64,000 nt of DNA, from contig CM067507.1 in NCBI GenBank assembly GCA_034509495.1, positions 28,320,892-28,384,891 on the forward strand, written 5' to 3'. The translations under genes and the position numbers were made by a program. The DNA is from Acestrorhynchus altus. Lineage: Eukaryota; Chordata; Actinopteri; Characiformes; Acestrorhynchidae. Below are positions 32,051-44,700 of this stretch, one piece after another. Numbering within the stretch: position 1 is the first letter of the stretch; each line of letters begins with the position of its first letter. Below the pieces are notes generated by a model that was not told the origin of the DNA, searched no databases, and saw nothing but the letters and a program-made list of their open reading frames with translations.

Positions 32051-32779
32051 TTGTTTTTCTTTTTTTCTTTCTTTCTTTCTTTTTTTTTTCTTTTTTTCAA
32101 AAGACGACACACACCATGCAAACCGCGCTAAAAATAACCCGCACAAAGGCCTGATCAAACAGCGGCCGCAGACTGATGAGGCATAGAGGAGCTGCTAGAA
32201 TGTTAGAATAGAAGATAAGACAGATGTCAAAGAGCCTGTGTCAAAGCAATGTGCACACCCCAGCAACACACACGAACACGAACACAGCTTGAGAAAAGCC
32301 CTGAAAATGAAACTGCTAGAAGAGTCCGAAAACAAGAAACTGGTGATACAATACGACAGTATAATGAAACGGGGAACCATTCAATAGAATTGTGATATAT
32401 TGTGATACTGTCAGCAGAGTGAGATATTCCAACAATTTTAAATCAAATTAAATGACAAGTGTGCTTTATCCAATCAGAACAGTGGGATTTGAGTACAACA
32501 CTGCTATCTAACCACAGGAGTTGCAACATGCAACACAAAATGAACCACTGTCTGACACCTTTACATGTAAACTATTCATTAAAAATCCATAGTGTGTTTT
32601 TGATAATCAATACAGTACAGCAAAAAATAATATTGTAATACTTCAATATATTGATATTAGCGTTTACCTCATACACTACATCAGGGAAATCTGTCTTACA
32701 TAACATCCACTCTAAAATCAGGGAATCACAGCAAAAGAGCAAAAAACTATGTACACTGTCACACAAATACACTGTATTC

Positions 32780-33155
32780 TACTGTCCAGCGAGGGCTTTC
32801 TAAAAGCCTTTGGAGCATTGCTGTGAAAATTTGATTGTATGTACAGATAAGAGCATTAATTAGGTCAGGATGTTGGATGATCACCACCCCACCACATCCC
32901 CAACTGATTCATAAAATACTTGATGGAGCACTGTTTCACCGAGGGGGACTTTATACCCCTCTACTTCTCACCTGACATTAGACATGGTGTCAATAAGTTC
33001 GTGTTTATCTGTTCCAAAGAGTCCTACTGGCAGTCCTTCTCTACAGGGACAATACAAGCTGTGTGTGCATTTGGCAGTGGCCATTATAAGATAGCTGAAT
33101 GCATCCATTAGAAGGGGTGTCCCCAAACATTTGGACATATAGTGTATATAATATA
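32780..33155 (-). repeat. tacactatatg-family MITE-like element, copy 6 (reverse)
   Basis: It contains 'gagcattaattaggtcaggatgttggatgatcacc', 'ttgatggagcactgtttcacc', 'gacattagacatggtgtcaat', 'gaatgcatccattagaaggggtgtcc' and the end 'aaacatttggacatatagtgta'. Confidence 0.82.
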
Positions 33156-33438
33156 TAACACAGCTGCTGTCTTTCAGTTTTGGGGCAACTGAGATTTTAT
33201 CCGCCTGCATGCACAGCATCTGTTTTGTGATTATTTCCCAGTAATATCAGTAGATTATGTTGTATTTTTTAATAAGTTATTGGCAACCTTCAAATTAGGG
33301 TTATTGATTTTTTTAATAGTTAATGCTACATTCTGTCTTATTCTCATCTTATTTGAAGTTCACAACAATCACAACTATTTTTTTCATGTTAAAATTATAT
33401 TATGATTAATTACAGTAGATGTCCCACAAAAAGAGGCA

Positions 33439-33440
33439 TG

Positions 33441-33482
<42 letters not shown>
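33439..33482 (+). repeat. (TTA)n microsatellite
   Basis: A pure TTA run of about 14 units. Confidence 0.96.
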
Positions 33483-34502
33483 GTTTTTATTAAGTCAAGT
33501 TGATTCCTACTCCTGGCGACCACATGGATAGTGTTCCTCCACATGTCCTGTCTTCTTTCTTGGGGCTTCAGGCATATGAATGGTTGGTTCATTATTCCCT
33601 GAATTGTATCCATCCATTCTGTAACTGGTCACCCTCTTCTTCATTTACCTTCAACTCTTCCAAGCCTGATGATCTTTTCCAGTGAATCTGTACTTCTCAT
33701 AATGTGTCCAAAGCAAGAGAGCTTCAGCCTGACCATCTGGGCTTCCAGCAAGAGTTTAGGCTCGAATTGGTCCAGGATTGAGTTTAGTGCATGTACATAA
33801 AAAACAGAACATATCAGCCGGGGCTTCTATCCGCTACATCACTGAGTCAATACATGTTCTTCTGTTGAGTACAGTCTATATTGACTGGTACAGTACGCCA
33901 GAGGAGCAGGGCAATTATCGTGAGCTGAGAGTAAAAGCATAAGTGAAAGAAGAGCTGCAGCACACTGCTCATTAGCTCTTCTGCGCCTGCTTCAGGTCCT
34001 ACAATAAACAGGGTGCATAATCAAAGAGGTATAGCTGTGGGTTGCAGTAATTGCCAATAGCACGGAGAAAAACACACAGTGCTTAGAGGAATGTGGACAA
34101 ACAGGCTGTGGGGGTGGGAGTGTCCATGATGATTCTGAAGTTGGTTTGCTTAACAATGTCTGCTATAATGGTGAACAGTGAAAGATGCACAATCGCACGG
34201 CAAACAGCTGCCACTTGTTGACAAAGCTGCCATTGAGATCAAATGAATCACACAATGAATTAAATTACAGGTATTTAAATCAATCAGGTTCAGCTATATG
34301 GTGATTATGTTTGACATGTTTAATTGTAGATCCAGGCCATCAGTACTCTTACCACATTAGAAGTACTGTATTGTATTGTTTTGTAAACTCCACACGGCTG
34401 CTAGTCTGATTTACAGACTGATTTGAAAAAAAAAAACTGACAAGAAGCTCAACATCATTATGACCAATAATACACAGAAATCTATTTAATTTCCCATCAA
34501 GT

Positions 34503-34540
34503 AGGGCTGGGCGATATACCGATATTTATATCTATACTGC
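34503..34540 (+). repeat. hAT-type end fragment ('tagggctgggcgatata')
   Basis: A terminus of the 'gggctgggcgatatatcgatatt' family, cut after about 35 bp by the adjoining Tc1-like element. Related internal sequence resumes after that element at about 35820. Confidence 0.6.
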
Positions 34541-35812
34541 ATCTGCAAAGTATCCACGACACATTTAGTTCTGTTACAGCTTTATTTCAAAATGGATTCA
34601 ATTTTTCCCTCAATGTTCTACATACAATAACCCACAATGACAAAGTGAGAAAAGTATGTTTGAAATCTTTGCAAATTTATAAAAAAATAAAACACAAAAT
34701 ATAATGTACATAAGTATTCATAGCTTTTGCTCAATACTTTGTTGAAGCATCTTTGGCAGCAATTACAGCCTCATGTCCACTTGAGTATGATGATACAGCT
34801 TGGCACTTAGGTTTCTCCAAGTCTTCTTTGCAGAACCTCTCAAGTTCCATCAAATGGATGGGGAGTGTCGGTGTACAGCCATTTTTGAGATGCTCAATTG
34901 GGTTTAATTCTGGGCTCTGGCTGGGTCACTCAGGGACATTCACAGAGTTGTGCTGAAGTCACTCCTTTGTTATCTTGGCTGTGTGCTTGGGATCATTGTC
35001 CTGTTGGAAGATCAACCTTCTGAGGTCCAAAATACAGGTTTTCATCAAGGATGTCTCTGTGCATCGCTGCTGTCATCTTTGCCTTGACCCTGACTAGTCT
35101 CCCAGTTCCTGCTGCAGAAAAACACCCCCACAGCATGATGCTGCCACCACCATGCTTCACTGTAGGAATGGTATTGGCTAGGTGGGCACCAGTGTCTGGT
35201 TTCCTTCGGACATGGCTTGGCACTCATGGTCTAAGAGTCCTCCAGGTACCTTTTGGCAATGTCCAGATGTGCTGTCATTTGCCTTTTACTGAGGAGTGGA
35301 TGATTGATGGAGTGCTGCAGAAATGGTTGTCCTTCTGTAAGATGGTCCGCTCTTCACAGAGCAATGTAGGACCTCTGTAGGACCATTGGGTTCTTGGTCA
35401 CCTCCCTGACTAAGGCCCTCCTACCACGATCACTCAGTTTGGCCTAGGAAGTGTTCTAGGAAGAGTCCTGGTGGTTCCAAACTTCTTCCATTTATGGATG
35501 GAGGCCACAGTGCTCACTGTGCAATGTGCTCTTCAATGCAGCTGAAAATTGTCTGTACCCTTCCCCAGATCTGTGTCTCCATACAATCCCGTCACAGAAG
35601 TATACAAAAAATTCCTTACACTTAATGGCTTGGTTTGTGCTCAGGTGTGTACCTTTTCAAATCATGTCCAGTCAACAGAATTTACCACAGGTGTCCAATC
35701 ACGCTGCAGAAACATCAGAAGGATGCAAACAAGATGCAGCTGAGCTCAATTTTGAGTGTCATGGCGAAGGCTGTGAATACTTACGTATGTTATATGTTTT
35801 ATTTGTAGTAAA
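34540..35812 (-). pseudogene. Degenerate Tc1-like transposon with transposase remains
   Basis: The minus strand holds recognisable transposase pieces: TGAHLANTIPTVKHGGGSIM, LWGCFSAAGTGRLVR and DILDENL (about 35223-35000). Next is the DNDPKHTAK block with the second catalytic Asp (about 34985-35005), and then SPELNPIEHL, which keeps the catalytic Glu. Stops and frame changes interrupt it. The termini carry the family's 'gcaaagtatccac' and 'gctgtgaatacttacgta' blocks. The right inverted repeat is lost. It appears inserted in an older hAT-like element. Confidence 0.88.
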
Positions 35813-35819
35813 GAATATA

Positions 35820-36600
35820 AGCAGAGCAAGATATGGGCTGAGACGATATCATTTATAGAGTTTATAAGTTTCTAAATAATGTTCTGTTTCAATCTTGTGG
35901 CAACCTTTATTCTGCTCACTGGCTCTGCCATGCCCCCTGCTCAGCTCCTGCTCTTCTCTGCTCCCCTACACCCCCAATTGCATTCTTCAAGATACACCGT
36001 GGAGGGGACATAAGACAGAACATGAAGACAGGTATCCACAGTTATTTCTGTCCATCACAGCACTGTGAGAAGATGAATTCGGAAGTCTGAAAAGTATGTG
36101 GTGCTGATCAAGACATCCTTAATGAGATAAGGACCCAAACCAAAAATAGCAAATGAAACTTCTGCAACTGCTGGTGTTCTCAGAGCAATAGAGACCTCAA
36201 AACATTCAATGTGTTTCTGTCTTCTCAAAAGAACAGATGTAATAATGAAAACTATAGCATGCAGAGCAAACATGCAGTTCTAAATGCTGAAACATCTGAT
36301 TACATCTCAATTACTTTATTAATCCCAGAGGGAAATTACAATCTATACCAACATAAACAGAGCAAGATATGGGTTGAGGCAATATTAATTTTACTGAATT
36401 TAATTTTTTAAATAACATTTTCTTTTAATCTTGCAGAAAATCTTTTGGCTCCCTCACTCTGCTCCACCCCCTGTTCTCAGCTCCTCCTCCTCTGTTCCCT
36501 TCCACCTCCATTTGTGTTTTCACAGGCACACCATAATGAAGCATAAGGCAGAGGGTTCTACTATTGTTACCATGTCAAGCTTATAATAATAATACAACAC
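35820..36600 (+). repeat. hAT-like internal sequence present as two direct copies
   Basis: The block 'gcagagcaagatatgggctgagacgatat ... cttgtggcaacc ... ctgctcactggctctgccatgccccctgctcagctcctgctc' (about 35820-36040) recurs at about 36355-36590 in the same orientation, roughly 535 bp away. The stretch between is a family-internal region ('aaatgaaacttctgcaactgctggtgttctcagagcaa'). It includes the 'tactttattaatcccagagggaaattac' block near 36310. Confidence 0.65.
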
Positions 36601-36601
36601 T

Positions 36602-36606
<5 letters not shown>

Positions 36607-36642
<36 letters not shown>
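36607..36642 (+). repeat. (AT)n microsatellite
   Basis: A pure TA run of about 18 units followed by 'cacacaca'. Confidence 0.95.
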
Positions 36643-36651
<9 letters not shown>

Positions 36652-36774
36652 TACCATATAGAACCCTCTAGAGCACATTTTCCATCATTATGAAGAATGC
36701 TTTCACAAGGCAAATATTAATCATGCATTGGGTTCTTTAAGTCATGGTTCTATATAACCATTTTTTTGAGGATG

Positions 36775-37102
36775 TGATTGTATACAGTGACAAAAGCATT
36801 AGTCAGGACGTTGGAGAATCACCATCCCAACTCATCCCAAACGTACTAGATGGAGCATCATCATTCCAGAAAACAGTTCCACTTCTCCACAGCTCAAAGC
36901 TAGGGGGGATTATACCCTTATTGCCCATGCCTACAGCTATTGCACCATGCCATATCAGGAACCAGTGGATCCTATTCTATTGGCAGTACTTGTCTATAGG
37001 GACTAGACATCCGTGTCAGCATTTGGTCTGACTTCAAGTAGCTGAATACATTCATTAGAAAGGGTGTCCAAAAACATTTGGACATGGAGTATATATAGTG
37101 TA
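36775..37102 (-). repeat. tacactatatg-family MITE-like element, copy 7 (reverse)
   Basis: It contains 'gacaaaagcattagtcaggacgttggagaatcacc', 'agatggagcatcatcattccag', 'ggcagtacttgtctataggga', 'gaatacattcattagaaagggtgtcc' and the end 'aaacatttggacatggagta'. Confidence 0.82.
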
Positions 37103-38399
37103 GATTTTACTTTATATATGTTAGGACTGGTGGGTCTTGGAGCAAACGCTGCTACACGACTGAAGCTGAAACAGCCTCCAGTATCCAATTTAACTTCTGA
37201 ACAGTACGAGTCTTGTTAGCAGCAGTTGCTGGAATTTGCCACACTTCTATAAAAACAGAGAGACAGTGTCTCCCTTGCTCCGCAAAATCTTAGCTCTGTG
37301 CTCCCCCAATTTAACTCTCCCACAGCACAGAATTCTCACTGTTTGTGGGAGTTCATCCAGTTTGCCTGTGCAATTTAAGCACATGTGGCTTGTGAAGTGG
37401 AGGTACTTGGAGAAAGTCATTTTGCTAAGCAGAATGTAGTCTAGCTTTTTCTTTATTATTGATACAGCAGAGACATCTGGTTTGGGATCAATACATCAGG
37501 CAGAAAAAGACAGAAGTGCCCACAGCATCTGCTGGTCGACAGAGCTTTCTCATTCAGCCCCGGGTGTGAGTCACATCTCTAGCCTCTGTCAATTACATCG
37601 TTGGAAGTGTGGTCCGCTGGGCTGCAGCCATGTTTACTGAAATGACAGTCTTTGAGGAATGGCTGCTGCAGATCTACTGGAGGACACAGTAGCTGATCAT
37701 TGCTTAAAATACATCCTGTGATCAGCCTACAGCGAGAAGTATGGTTCAAAGGACTGGTCTGGGCAAAATTCCATTTTTAACTGTTTTTGTCTCATCACAA
37801 AGACTGTGACTGAAGTTTGTTTCTTTCGTTTTGCACTGGAACTACAAGGCTAACAATGGTTACAAGTAATGGAAGACTATGGTCACCAGTATAGTATTGT
37901 ACAATCTGAATCATTATACACCCTCAAACCTAATCAATTCATTAAGCATCTCAAATCAAACTTGCTTATGGTTTGTCATCTTGATGCATACACTTTATCT
38001 TCAGTAAAGATGTAAAGTTTGGGCACCAAACATGTCTTGGCCGATCCGCTATATTTGGGGTACGTGAAAAACTGTGTGAGCATTGTGTGTCTCAGGTACG
38101 CGGGCTTCACAAACAGGCAGGAAGCACATGCTGGGTTGAAGATTTATTAACAGATCACAAGCACTCATCATAACGACTAGACAAGACATGCTGACAAGAA
38201 GACCAACAAAGACAGACTTATAAACGCATTAGAACATTAGACAAGACTGGAACATGATAATGATGGGGCAGGGTTACAAATCAGACACAGCTGGGAATGG
38301 GCGGAGACAGGACGTGTGCTCAGAAGCAGGAGGGGAGATAAACAAAACAAAGAGGAGTCCAGAGAGGGACATAACAGATACATGACCGTGTGAGACAAT

Positions 38400-38720
38400 T
38401 TCTTGCTTCTGTGCTCCCCCTACAACCAGAGATTTTTGTTTTAATTTGTGTTTTAACCCATCCTTAAAAAAACATTTCTGGACAAGCTGAGACAAAAGTA
38501 GCCATCACTGAAAGTGAAAAGAAGCATGCGGACTGAGGCAGTATAGACACATTAAAGGATTTTATGCAGTGTTGTGCCGTTTTCCCATTGTTCTGTCTGC
38601 TTTACCAGGCTTGTATAATGCAGTTAGCAGCAAGCTGAGCAATGACAGTGCTCCTATTCTTCCTATTCCGATATTTAAGCTGCTATTTCAAAAAATGCCA
38701 CATGATGCTAATTTAAAATG
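38400..38720 (+). repeat. Unclassified repeat, copy A
   Basis: It shares ordered blocks with 54005-54335: 'gtgctccccctaca', 'tctggacaagctgagaca', 'gtctgctttaccaggcttgtataatgcagttagcagcaagctgag', 'ttcttcctattccgatatttaa' and 'gccacatgatgcta'. The region before it (38080-38400) is rich in 'acaagac/gacagac' words like those at 20880-21120. Confidence 0.65.
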
Positions 38721-39149
38721 ACTGGAAAAGTCTAGTACACACGAAGCTGGATAATTATCATCCCAATGAACAATATTATTGTGACAGAGATGTTGTTAAA
38801 TACCACTCACAGAGTCTTAAGCTGAAGCCTATATGTCACTGATGGTAATATAATTACCTAACAATTTCCAGATAGACTAGCTTTTGCTGAATAATTTACA
38901 ATGATAACTACATTCCTCTAATCTTATATTCGGCACAGAAAGCATGTAGCACTGCTCACATCCACCAGTTCTTCACAATTATATAGATATAAAAATATTG
39001 CTGTGTTGGTTGCTTCTTCTGAATACGCTCACTCATTTTGGAATGTGGGAGTGATATTGAGGGTGGGGAATCATTAGGGTGTGGTGTTGTTTCGGCAATG
39101 AGGAGATTTGGTCTAGCGAGGATTGAAAAGAAGATCAAAAAAGGTTGGT

Positions 39150-39400
39150 GATTAGCATTTCCAGCGCTGGGATCTTGGGTTCAAGGCCGTGTCGGGGTGG
39201 GGTTTCCATGTTCTCCCTGTGTCTGTGGGGGTTTTCTCCTGGAACTTCGCTTTTTTCTCCCACATCCCAAAAACATGGATGTCAGGTGAACTGGCATCTC
39301 TTAATTGCCCTGGTTTGTGAATGAGAGTGTGTATGTCTGTATGCCCAGATATGGATTGCCACTCTGTCCTGCGCAAACCCCCCTAATGCTCAGTGCAGTC
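39150..39400 (+). repeat. tRNA-headed SINE-like element, second copy of the 9248-9575 family
   Basis: B-box-like 'gggttcaaggcc' at 39177-39188, followed by 'ccatgttctccctgtgtctgtgggggttttctcctgg', 'ctcccacatcccaaaaacatgg' and 'atggattgccactctgtcct'. It lacks the (ATGG)n tail. Confidence 0.78.
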
Positions 39401-40078
39401 CTCCAAGTGGATGCTTGTCCATAAACCAAATATTAAGTCAAATATTAATACTTTTTATTGTCCAGTGGATAATGCTCTTATTGAATTATGTTCTTCTAGT
39501 ACCGTGATGCCACATAGAACAATGCAATACAACACAGATGACATCATTTTTTAAGAATCAGATTACTGACATTCTACATCTAGTTAATTCTGAACATATG
39601 AAATTGCATTTAGACCTAGACCTGAGGCGCCACTCTGATTATTTCAGATTACATTGTCTGCCTCTGCATTACAATTGGGTCGCAATGTATGTAACAACAC
39701 ACTAACCAAAATCATACATGAATGAAGCACAGGCATTTCTATGCTCCTTTTATGCCTTGTGGTCTGACCAAAGTACATGACTTTGATCGAATGAAAGCTG
39801 TGTCACATTAAAATATCAAGTATTCATTGATTTTCTTTTGTTTATGTTATGCAATATCAATAAAATGCAACATGCCTGTATACACACAACCTGTAACTAG
39901 TGCTTACATGACTGTCAGCTGTAATGCATTTACTTGTGTGTACAGGCCCAAAATCCAACCTGTTAATAAGGGCTGCTTGCTTCACTATGCCAAGACATAT
40001 TACATTATTTGACCTGAAATAGCCTTTGTCAGTGGAACAGAACAAAGCCAACATGCCTACAACTCTGCCTGCTGTTAT

Positions 40079-40079
40079 T

Positions 40080-40110
<31 letters not shown>
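40079..40110 (+). repeat. (AG)n microsatellite
   Basis: A pure AG run of about 15 units. Confidence 0.95.
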
Positions 40111-40111
<1 letters not shown>

Positions 40112-40950
40112 ACCAGAGATTAAATATGCATGATTGCGCTGTGTTTCTCCGAAATGGAGAGGGCATCTACATCTCAATGACAATGGAGAAAGAGAGGGAG
40201 AGAGAGCCAGGAAGAGAGAGCGAGAGAGAGACTGGCACTCATCACTACAGCTCTCTCGTGGTCATGCTGACAAAGCTGTGTAGCTTGGTGCCTCTTAATG
40301 AGCTTTTAAATGACTGCGTGAGGAAATCCCTTCATAATTCTCCATTGAGAAAGCCCAGTTTAAAGAGGCTTACACAAACACACTCGTGTAGTGTGGGAAA
40401 CTCCGCCATGCAGTGGTGGATTGAGCCTGGGGGCAAAACTACAACAGAAACAGTGCAAGTGTCACAGCTAAAGCACCATAGCTCTTCAGGATTTCTTCCT
40501 TGATCCGTTCTGAATTGTTGGAACCAGTCTGTGGCGAGCAATTTCAGAGATACTGAAGCGAGGTTTGTCAAACAAGTAGGACTCGCGTTATGAGTCTATG
40601 GGAAGCGAGGAGGCGAATGTGTAATGGATGATAAAGGACTGTAAGATTCATATACAGTACAAAGAATCTTCTGCACAGTTTCATTGCCCCTTATACACTT
40701 GTGAGTTGTCAGTTTAATAAGCACACTTCTACAAGTGACTTTCTGAGCTTCAGATGTTTTTTTGTCTGCAGTCCATGTAGCCCACTGGCTCAGAAGTTTG
40801 GAAACCAGGACCCCCGGGTCCACATTTTTACTCTTTATATAGGAAAAATATACAGGGATAAATCTGGACCATCAGGGAGCCTCTGAAGAAATGCTTTTGA
40901 ATCATATCTCAATATCTCTAGTGTGATTTTCAATTTTTATAAACACTGTG

Positions 40951-41950
40951 CAGTAGGGGTTGGCAATATTACAATACTTTATCATATCGTGATCAATTGT
41001 ATCATGATACACTTTTCTGGGTATATATTGAGTATCATCATTGCTTAAAGAACATTGGATTTTGTAAAAACTAACATTTTTACATAGAACCTAACTGGTC
41101 CTGTTTAGGTGCAGCACATTTTGAACATAAAAAGTGTGGGACAGTATTTGAACAGCAGTTATTAAGAACCTGCTGCTACTAATGGATATTGTCTGCATGT
41201 CAGTCAAATTCTCATGATAAATGACTTGTGACGAGCTGGATGGTTTCTAGGGAAACCATGCAAAGCTAAGACCAGTCTACAACATCAAATACTGACCCTA
41301 CACATGCTTACTGTGCCCTGATGGCTTTTACTTCTGGTAAAGAAAATCTGTGTGGTACCACCTAGTAGCAGTTGCATTCAGTGGTAGTAGGTGGTAGTAT
41401 GTTTAGTTGGGAATGGAAAAAATGAAAGAAATCCAAACAATGTCTCTCCAGAAGAAGGAAAAGGCACAGATCAGGAGACATGGTGATCAGAGTGCCAAAC
41501 CAAAGACAATTTCATTAGTCACAGTTAGCGCTGCACAATATATCATTTCAACATCGTCTTCGTAATGTTGACTTGTGTAATATTCACTTTGCAAGACATG
41601 CAATGTCATGCATGGCAAATTTATTTAAAAAAAGCATGTGTTGTTCGATACAAAAGTAAAATTAATTTTCCACGACAGATTGTACTAAAGCAGATACTAT
41701 CTGCCTAATATCATTATTTTATTTAGTTCATTATTAATATCGTGACCCATTGGATCACTGACCTCTGGTGACATCCGGTGAAAATTCCTGTTTTTTTAAA
41801 TATTGCAATATATATTGCAGGAAACATAAATAACGCAATGTCCATTTTTTTATATCATGCAGCACTAGTCATAGGTAACTGTTCAGTGGTCATGTAACTC
41901 TAAATATCTTTAAATATCATGATATAATAATTCATCACCCAACCCTGCTG
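40951..41950. mobile_element. hAT-like element with cagtaggggttgg / ccaaccctgctg ends, host of a nested element
   Basis: The left end cagtaggggttggcaatatt and the complement of the right end (cagcagggttgggtgatgaa) are inverted repeats. Both are followed by 'atcatgata'-like subterminal sequence, as in 'gggttgggcgatat' hAT families. A perfect 8-bp duplication is not seen. The inner part is interrupted by the element at 41526-41867. Confidence 0.6.
41526..41867. mobile_element. hAT-type MITE (tagYgctgcaYRatata ends), nested
   Basis: The left end tagcgctgcacaatata and the complement of the right end (tagtgctgcatgatata) match at 14 of 17 positions. The 8-bp flanks are gtcacagt and gtcatagg, identical at six of eight positions, so they look like a decayed target duplication. 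It is 342 bp with no ORF. Confidence 0.75.
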
Positions 41951-41995
41951 TGTTGCACATGTTTTAAAAACTGGGAATTTGCTTGCATTTTCACT

Positions 41996-41998
<3 letters not shown>

Positions 41999-42087
<89 letters not shown>
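41999..42087 (+). repeat. (TATC)n(AT)n compound microsatellite
   Basis: About 12 TATC units followed by about 20 AT units. Confidence 0.97.
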
Positions 42088-42089
<2 letters not shown>

Positions 42090-43044
42090 ACAAAGTTAAA
42101 CAGTGAAGCAATGTACTGGTTTACATACAGTTAAATGTTTGATTATAGACATTAATGCATAATAATTCTGGTCTTCAGAAGGTAGTTTTATAATTATACA
42201 TTTATACAATTATACGTTCAACAAACAGTTTATTAATTTAATTCTTGTTGGAAAGCAAGAACATAAACAGTACAAGAAACTCCGTTTTTAGATATTCACA
42301 GTTGGAACCATTTCCTACTGCTGACCAGATATTATTTGGGTTGTTCATACACTCTGAATCTGGAGTACCCCTTCTCAGCCCTCAGTCCTACGGTAACAAT
42401 ACGCTGCAGGCCTTAACGTTAACCCCATGCTCCAACACAACTGACTCAACTCACACTTCAGTCACCTATTTAACAAGCCCTTCAAAAACAGAAAGGATTG
42501 ATGTGTTAACCACAGATCCATATCACTACACATTAACCCTTAATATCTCACAGAGGAAGGATGTTTCTAGTTAAACTAGGTTAGGCTCAGAAGACTGAAG
42601 CTGGAAGCTCTTTGAACAGCATTTGTGGGCCACCGGTTTAAGAACAACTGAGAGTTGATCAGGTGGGAGTCTGCAAGCCACGTGCTCTTTAAGTGACATA
42701 GATACATAGTGACCATTAACTCTCACTATGATGAATAAGTGGTTTTGTTTTGTGGTTTCCTGTCCTACATACAATACCCAAAAGACAAGAAGCTGGAGTA
42801 GCTTTTACCGACTCTAATGTGAGACCTTCACTGAAATAAATATTCCACTGAAATCTGTGAAAAATGTTCAGTGTAGGCACAAATCAGTGCAACTCCTATA
42901 TTAAGATTACAGAGAACATTACTTTCTATTTACTAATCCAGTGGTCCTGGAGTACCACTGCCCTATGCTAAAACAAACAGGACAGGTGTATCTCTGGTCT
43001 TCCAGGACCAGGATTGAGAATCACTGATTTAATCATTTTCATTT

Positions 43045-43110
43045 ACATTCACATCTACATTTGTGGCATTTGGCAGATGCTCTTATCCAGAATGCGCTTT
43101 GCAGTTCACC
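43045..43110 (+). repeat. Fish SINE-type tail 'catttggcagatgctcttatccag'
   Basis: The stretch 'catttacattcacatctacatttgtggcatttggcagatgctcttatccag' is the ubiquitous otophysan repeat end. Diverged relatives lie at 22295-22350 (reverse), 44830-44880 and 50735-50790. Confidence 0.7.
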
Positions 43111-43199
43111 CGGAAAATATCCTTTGCGAGGCTCGAATCCAGAGATTCCTCATGCATAGACGCTGCTGAAAAACTAATGTCAGGTCGGAGACGAACAAG

Positions 43200-43625
43200 A
43201 TTCAGTATAATTAAAAATGAGTTAAATACTCTTGAAAGAGATGGTCTTCAGTCTGCGTTTGAACACAGTGAAGGACTGTTCGGACCCCCAGAGGAAGTTT
43301 GTTCTACAATTTTGCTTCCAGGAGTTAATGCTTGAAGGGCTCTTGGTACATATCAAGTTTTGACAATTGCCATCATGTAAGGAGGTGCTGGTCCATTTTT
43401 GACTTTGTAGGTCAGCATCAAGGTTTTGAATCTAAAGCGGGCAGCTACAGGAAGCCAATGAAGAGAATGCAGCAGAGGAGTAACATGACTGAATTTGAGA
43501 TCATTGAAGACAAGCCACCCCACTGCATTTTGGATGAGTTGCAAGACCCTGATGGTCCACATAGGAAGGCCAGAGGAGATGTCACCATATCTCATATTTC
43601 AGGCGCTGCAGCTACAAACATAAAG
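43200..43625 (-). mobile_element. Non-LTR retrotransposon fragment (C-terminal end of reverse transcriptase ORF)
   Basis: The minus strand reads RVLQLIQNAVGWLVFND, then KFSHVTPLLHSLHWLPVAAR, FRFKTLMLTYKVKNG and PAPPYM. This is the conserved post-RT tail of fish L2/Rex-type LINEs. No RT catalytic motif is present. It is truncated at both sides and out of frame afterwards. Confidence 0.85.
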
Positions 43626-43786
43626 ATGTTTTCAGGTAGTTTTGTTTAGATTGATGGAGGCAGATTCCTGCTTTAGATCACCTTAGTTTGACAAGATAAA
43701 TGTAAAAGAGACACCAGTCAGACTGGCCAAGGGAGGTCTTCTTGTTTCCACTGCAGTGTTCTAAGAACAAATTCAATGTCAGATCA

Positions 43787-43787
43787 C

Positions 43788-43842
<55 letters not shown>
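43787..43842 (+). repeat. (CA)n microsatellite
   Basis: A pure CA run of about 26 units with one CG. Confidence 0.97.
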
Positions 43843-43845
<3 letters not shown>

Positions 43846-44426
43846 GAGAAGGTTTGGCTATATTGGGAATTATAATTCATCAAACCTGTCTGCTCAGGCC
43901 CTCTAAACCAGGTCAGTACCATATCAACAACACACCCAAATTGGAGCAAACCTCTGATACCCCCAAATCTACAACAATATCAAATCCACCTCGTTTTACT
44001 AAAACAACAGAAACCTTCTCATTTCTAATTTATCCGAATAGCCTCCAACTCCAGTATTATTCTTTAGATATCATAGATATCTAGCAATGTCAAAATCAAA
44101 TACAAAATCCTGAATCTGAAATCAAATGAAACTCTACACTTAAAAAAGTGATGCACTAAATGTCTTTCACTTAAGGAGTACTAAAATGGGTCCATCATTT
44201 AAAAAAAAGAATTTTTAGGTTTGGACAATGTCCTATTGGCATCATGTCTAATGCCAGGTGATGGCTACATTAGTTTGACAAAATAAATATGAAAGTGACT
44301 CCAGTGAGATGGTTATGGCTTTAGCACATTAGCACAGCAGGATTTAGCAGTTGCACATGAAACTAAAAGCATAATTTACATTTTTTATTTATGTCATTTG
44401 GCAGGTATTCTTAAACAGAACATGTT

Positions 44427-44516
44427 TAGAATAGAATAGAATAGAATAGAATAGAATAGAATAGAATAGAACAGAACAGAATAGAATAGAATAGAATAGA
44501 ATAGAATAGAATAGAA
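44427..44516 (+). repeat. (ATAGA)n pentanucleotide microsatellite
   Basis: About 18 AATAG units with two ACAGA variants in the middle. It is followed directly by 'actttattgatccc'. Confidence 0.96.
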
Positions 44517-44700
44517 CTTTATTGATCCCTTGGTAGGGTTCCTTCAGGGAAATTAAAGTTCCAGTAGCAGCATCAGTACAGTACAGTACAGAAACCAGAG
44601 GGTGTTAGTATCTTGTCCAAGGAACTGGCAGGTAGGCCAAGGAATGAACCTCAATCTTTTAAATGGCAACCCATAACTTGCTTAATGTCTGGTATTAGTA
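44517..44700 (-). repeat. LINE 3' end fragment next to the pentanucleotide run
   Basis: The sequence 'actttattgatcccttggtagggttccttcagggaaattaaagttcc' is the common fish LINE 3' terminus in reverse orientation. The ATAGA array to its left is then the retrotransposon's simple-sequence tail. Confidence 0.6.

Noticed and set aside
42245..42574. 109-codon plus-strand ORF
   Set aside because: A Ser/Thr-rich chance frame with no family match. Part of it overlaps the common 'gctccaacacaactgactcaact' repeat.
43063..43649. 90- and 105-codon plus-strand ORFs
   Set aside because: They are complements of the LINE C-terminal region that reads on the minus strand.
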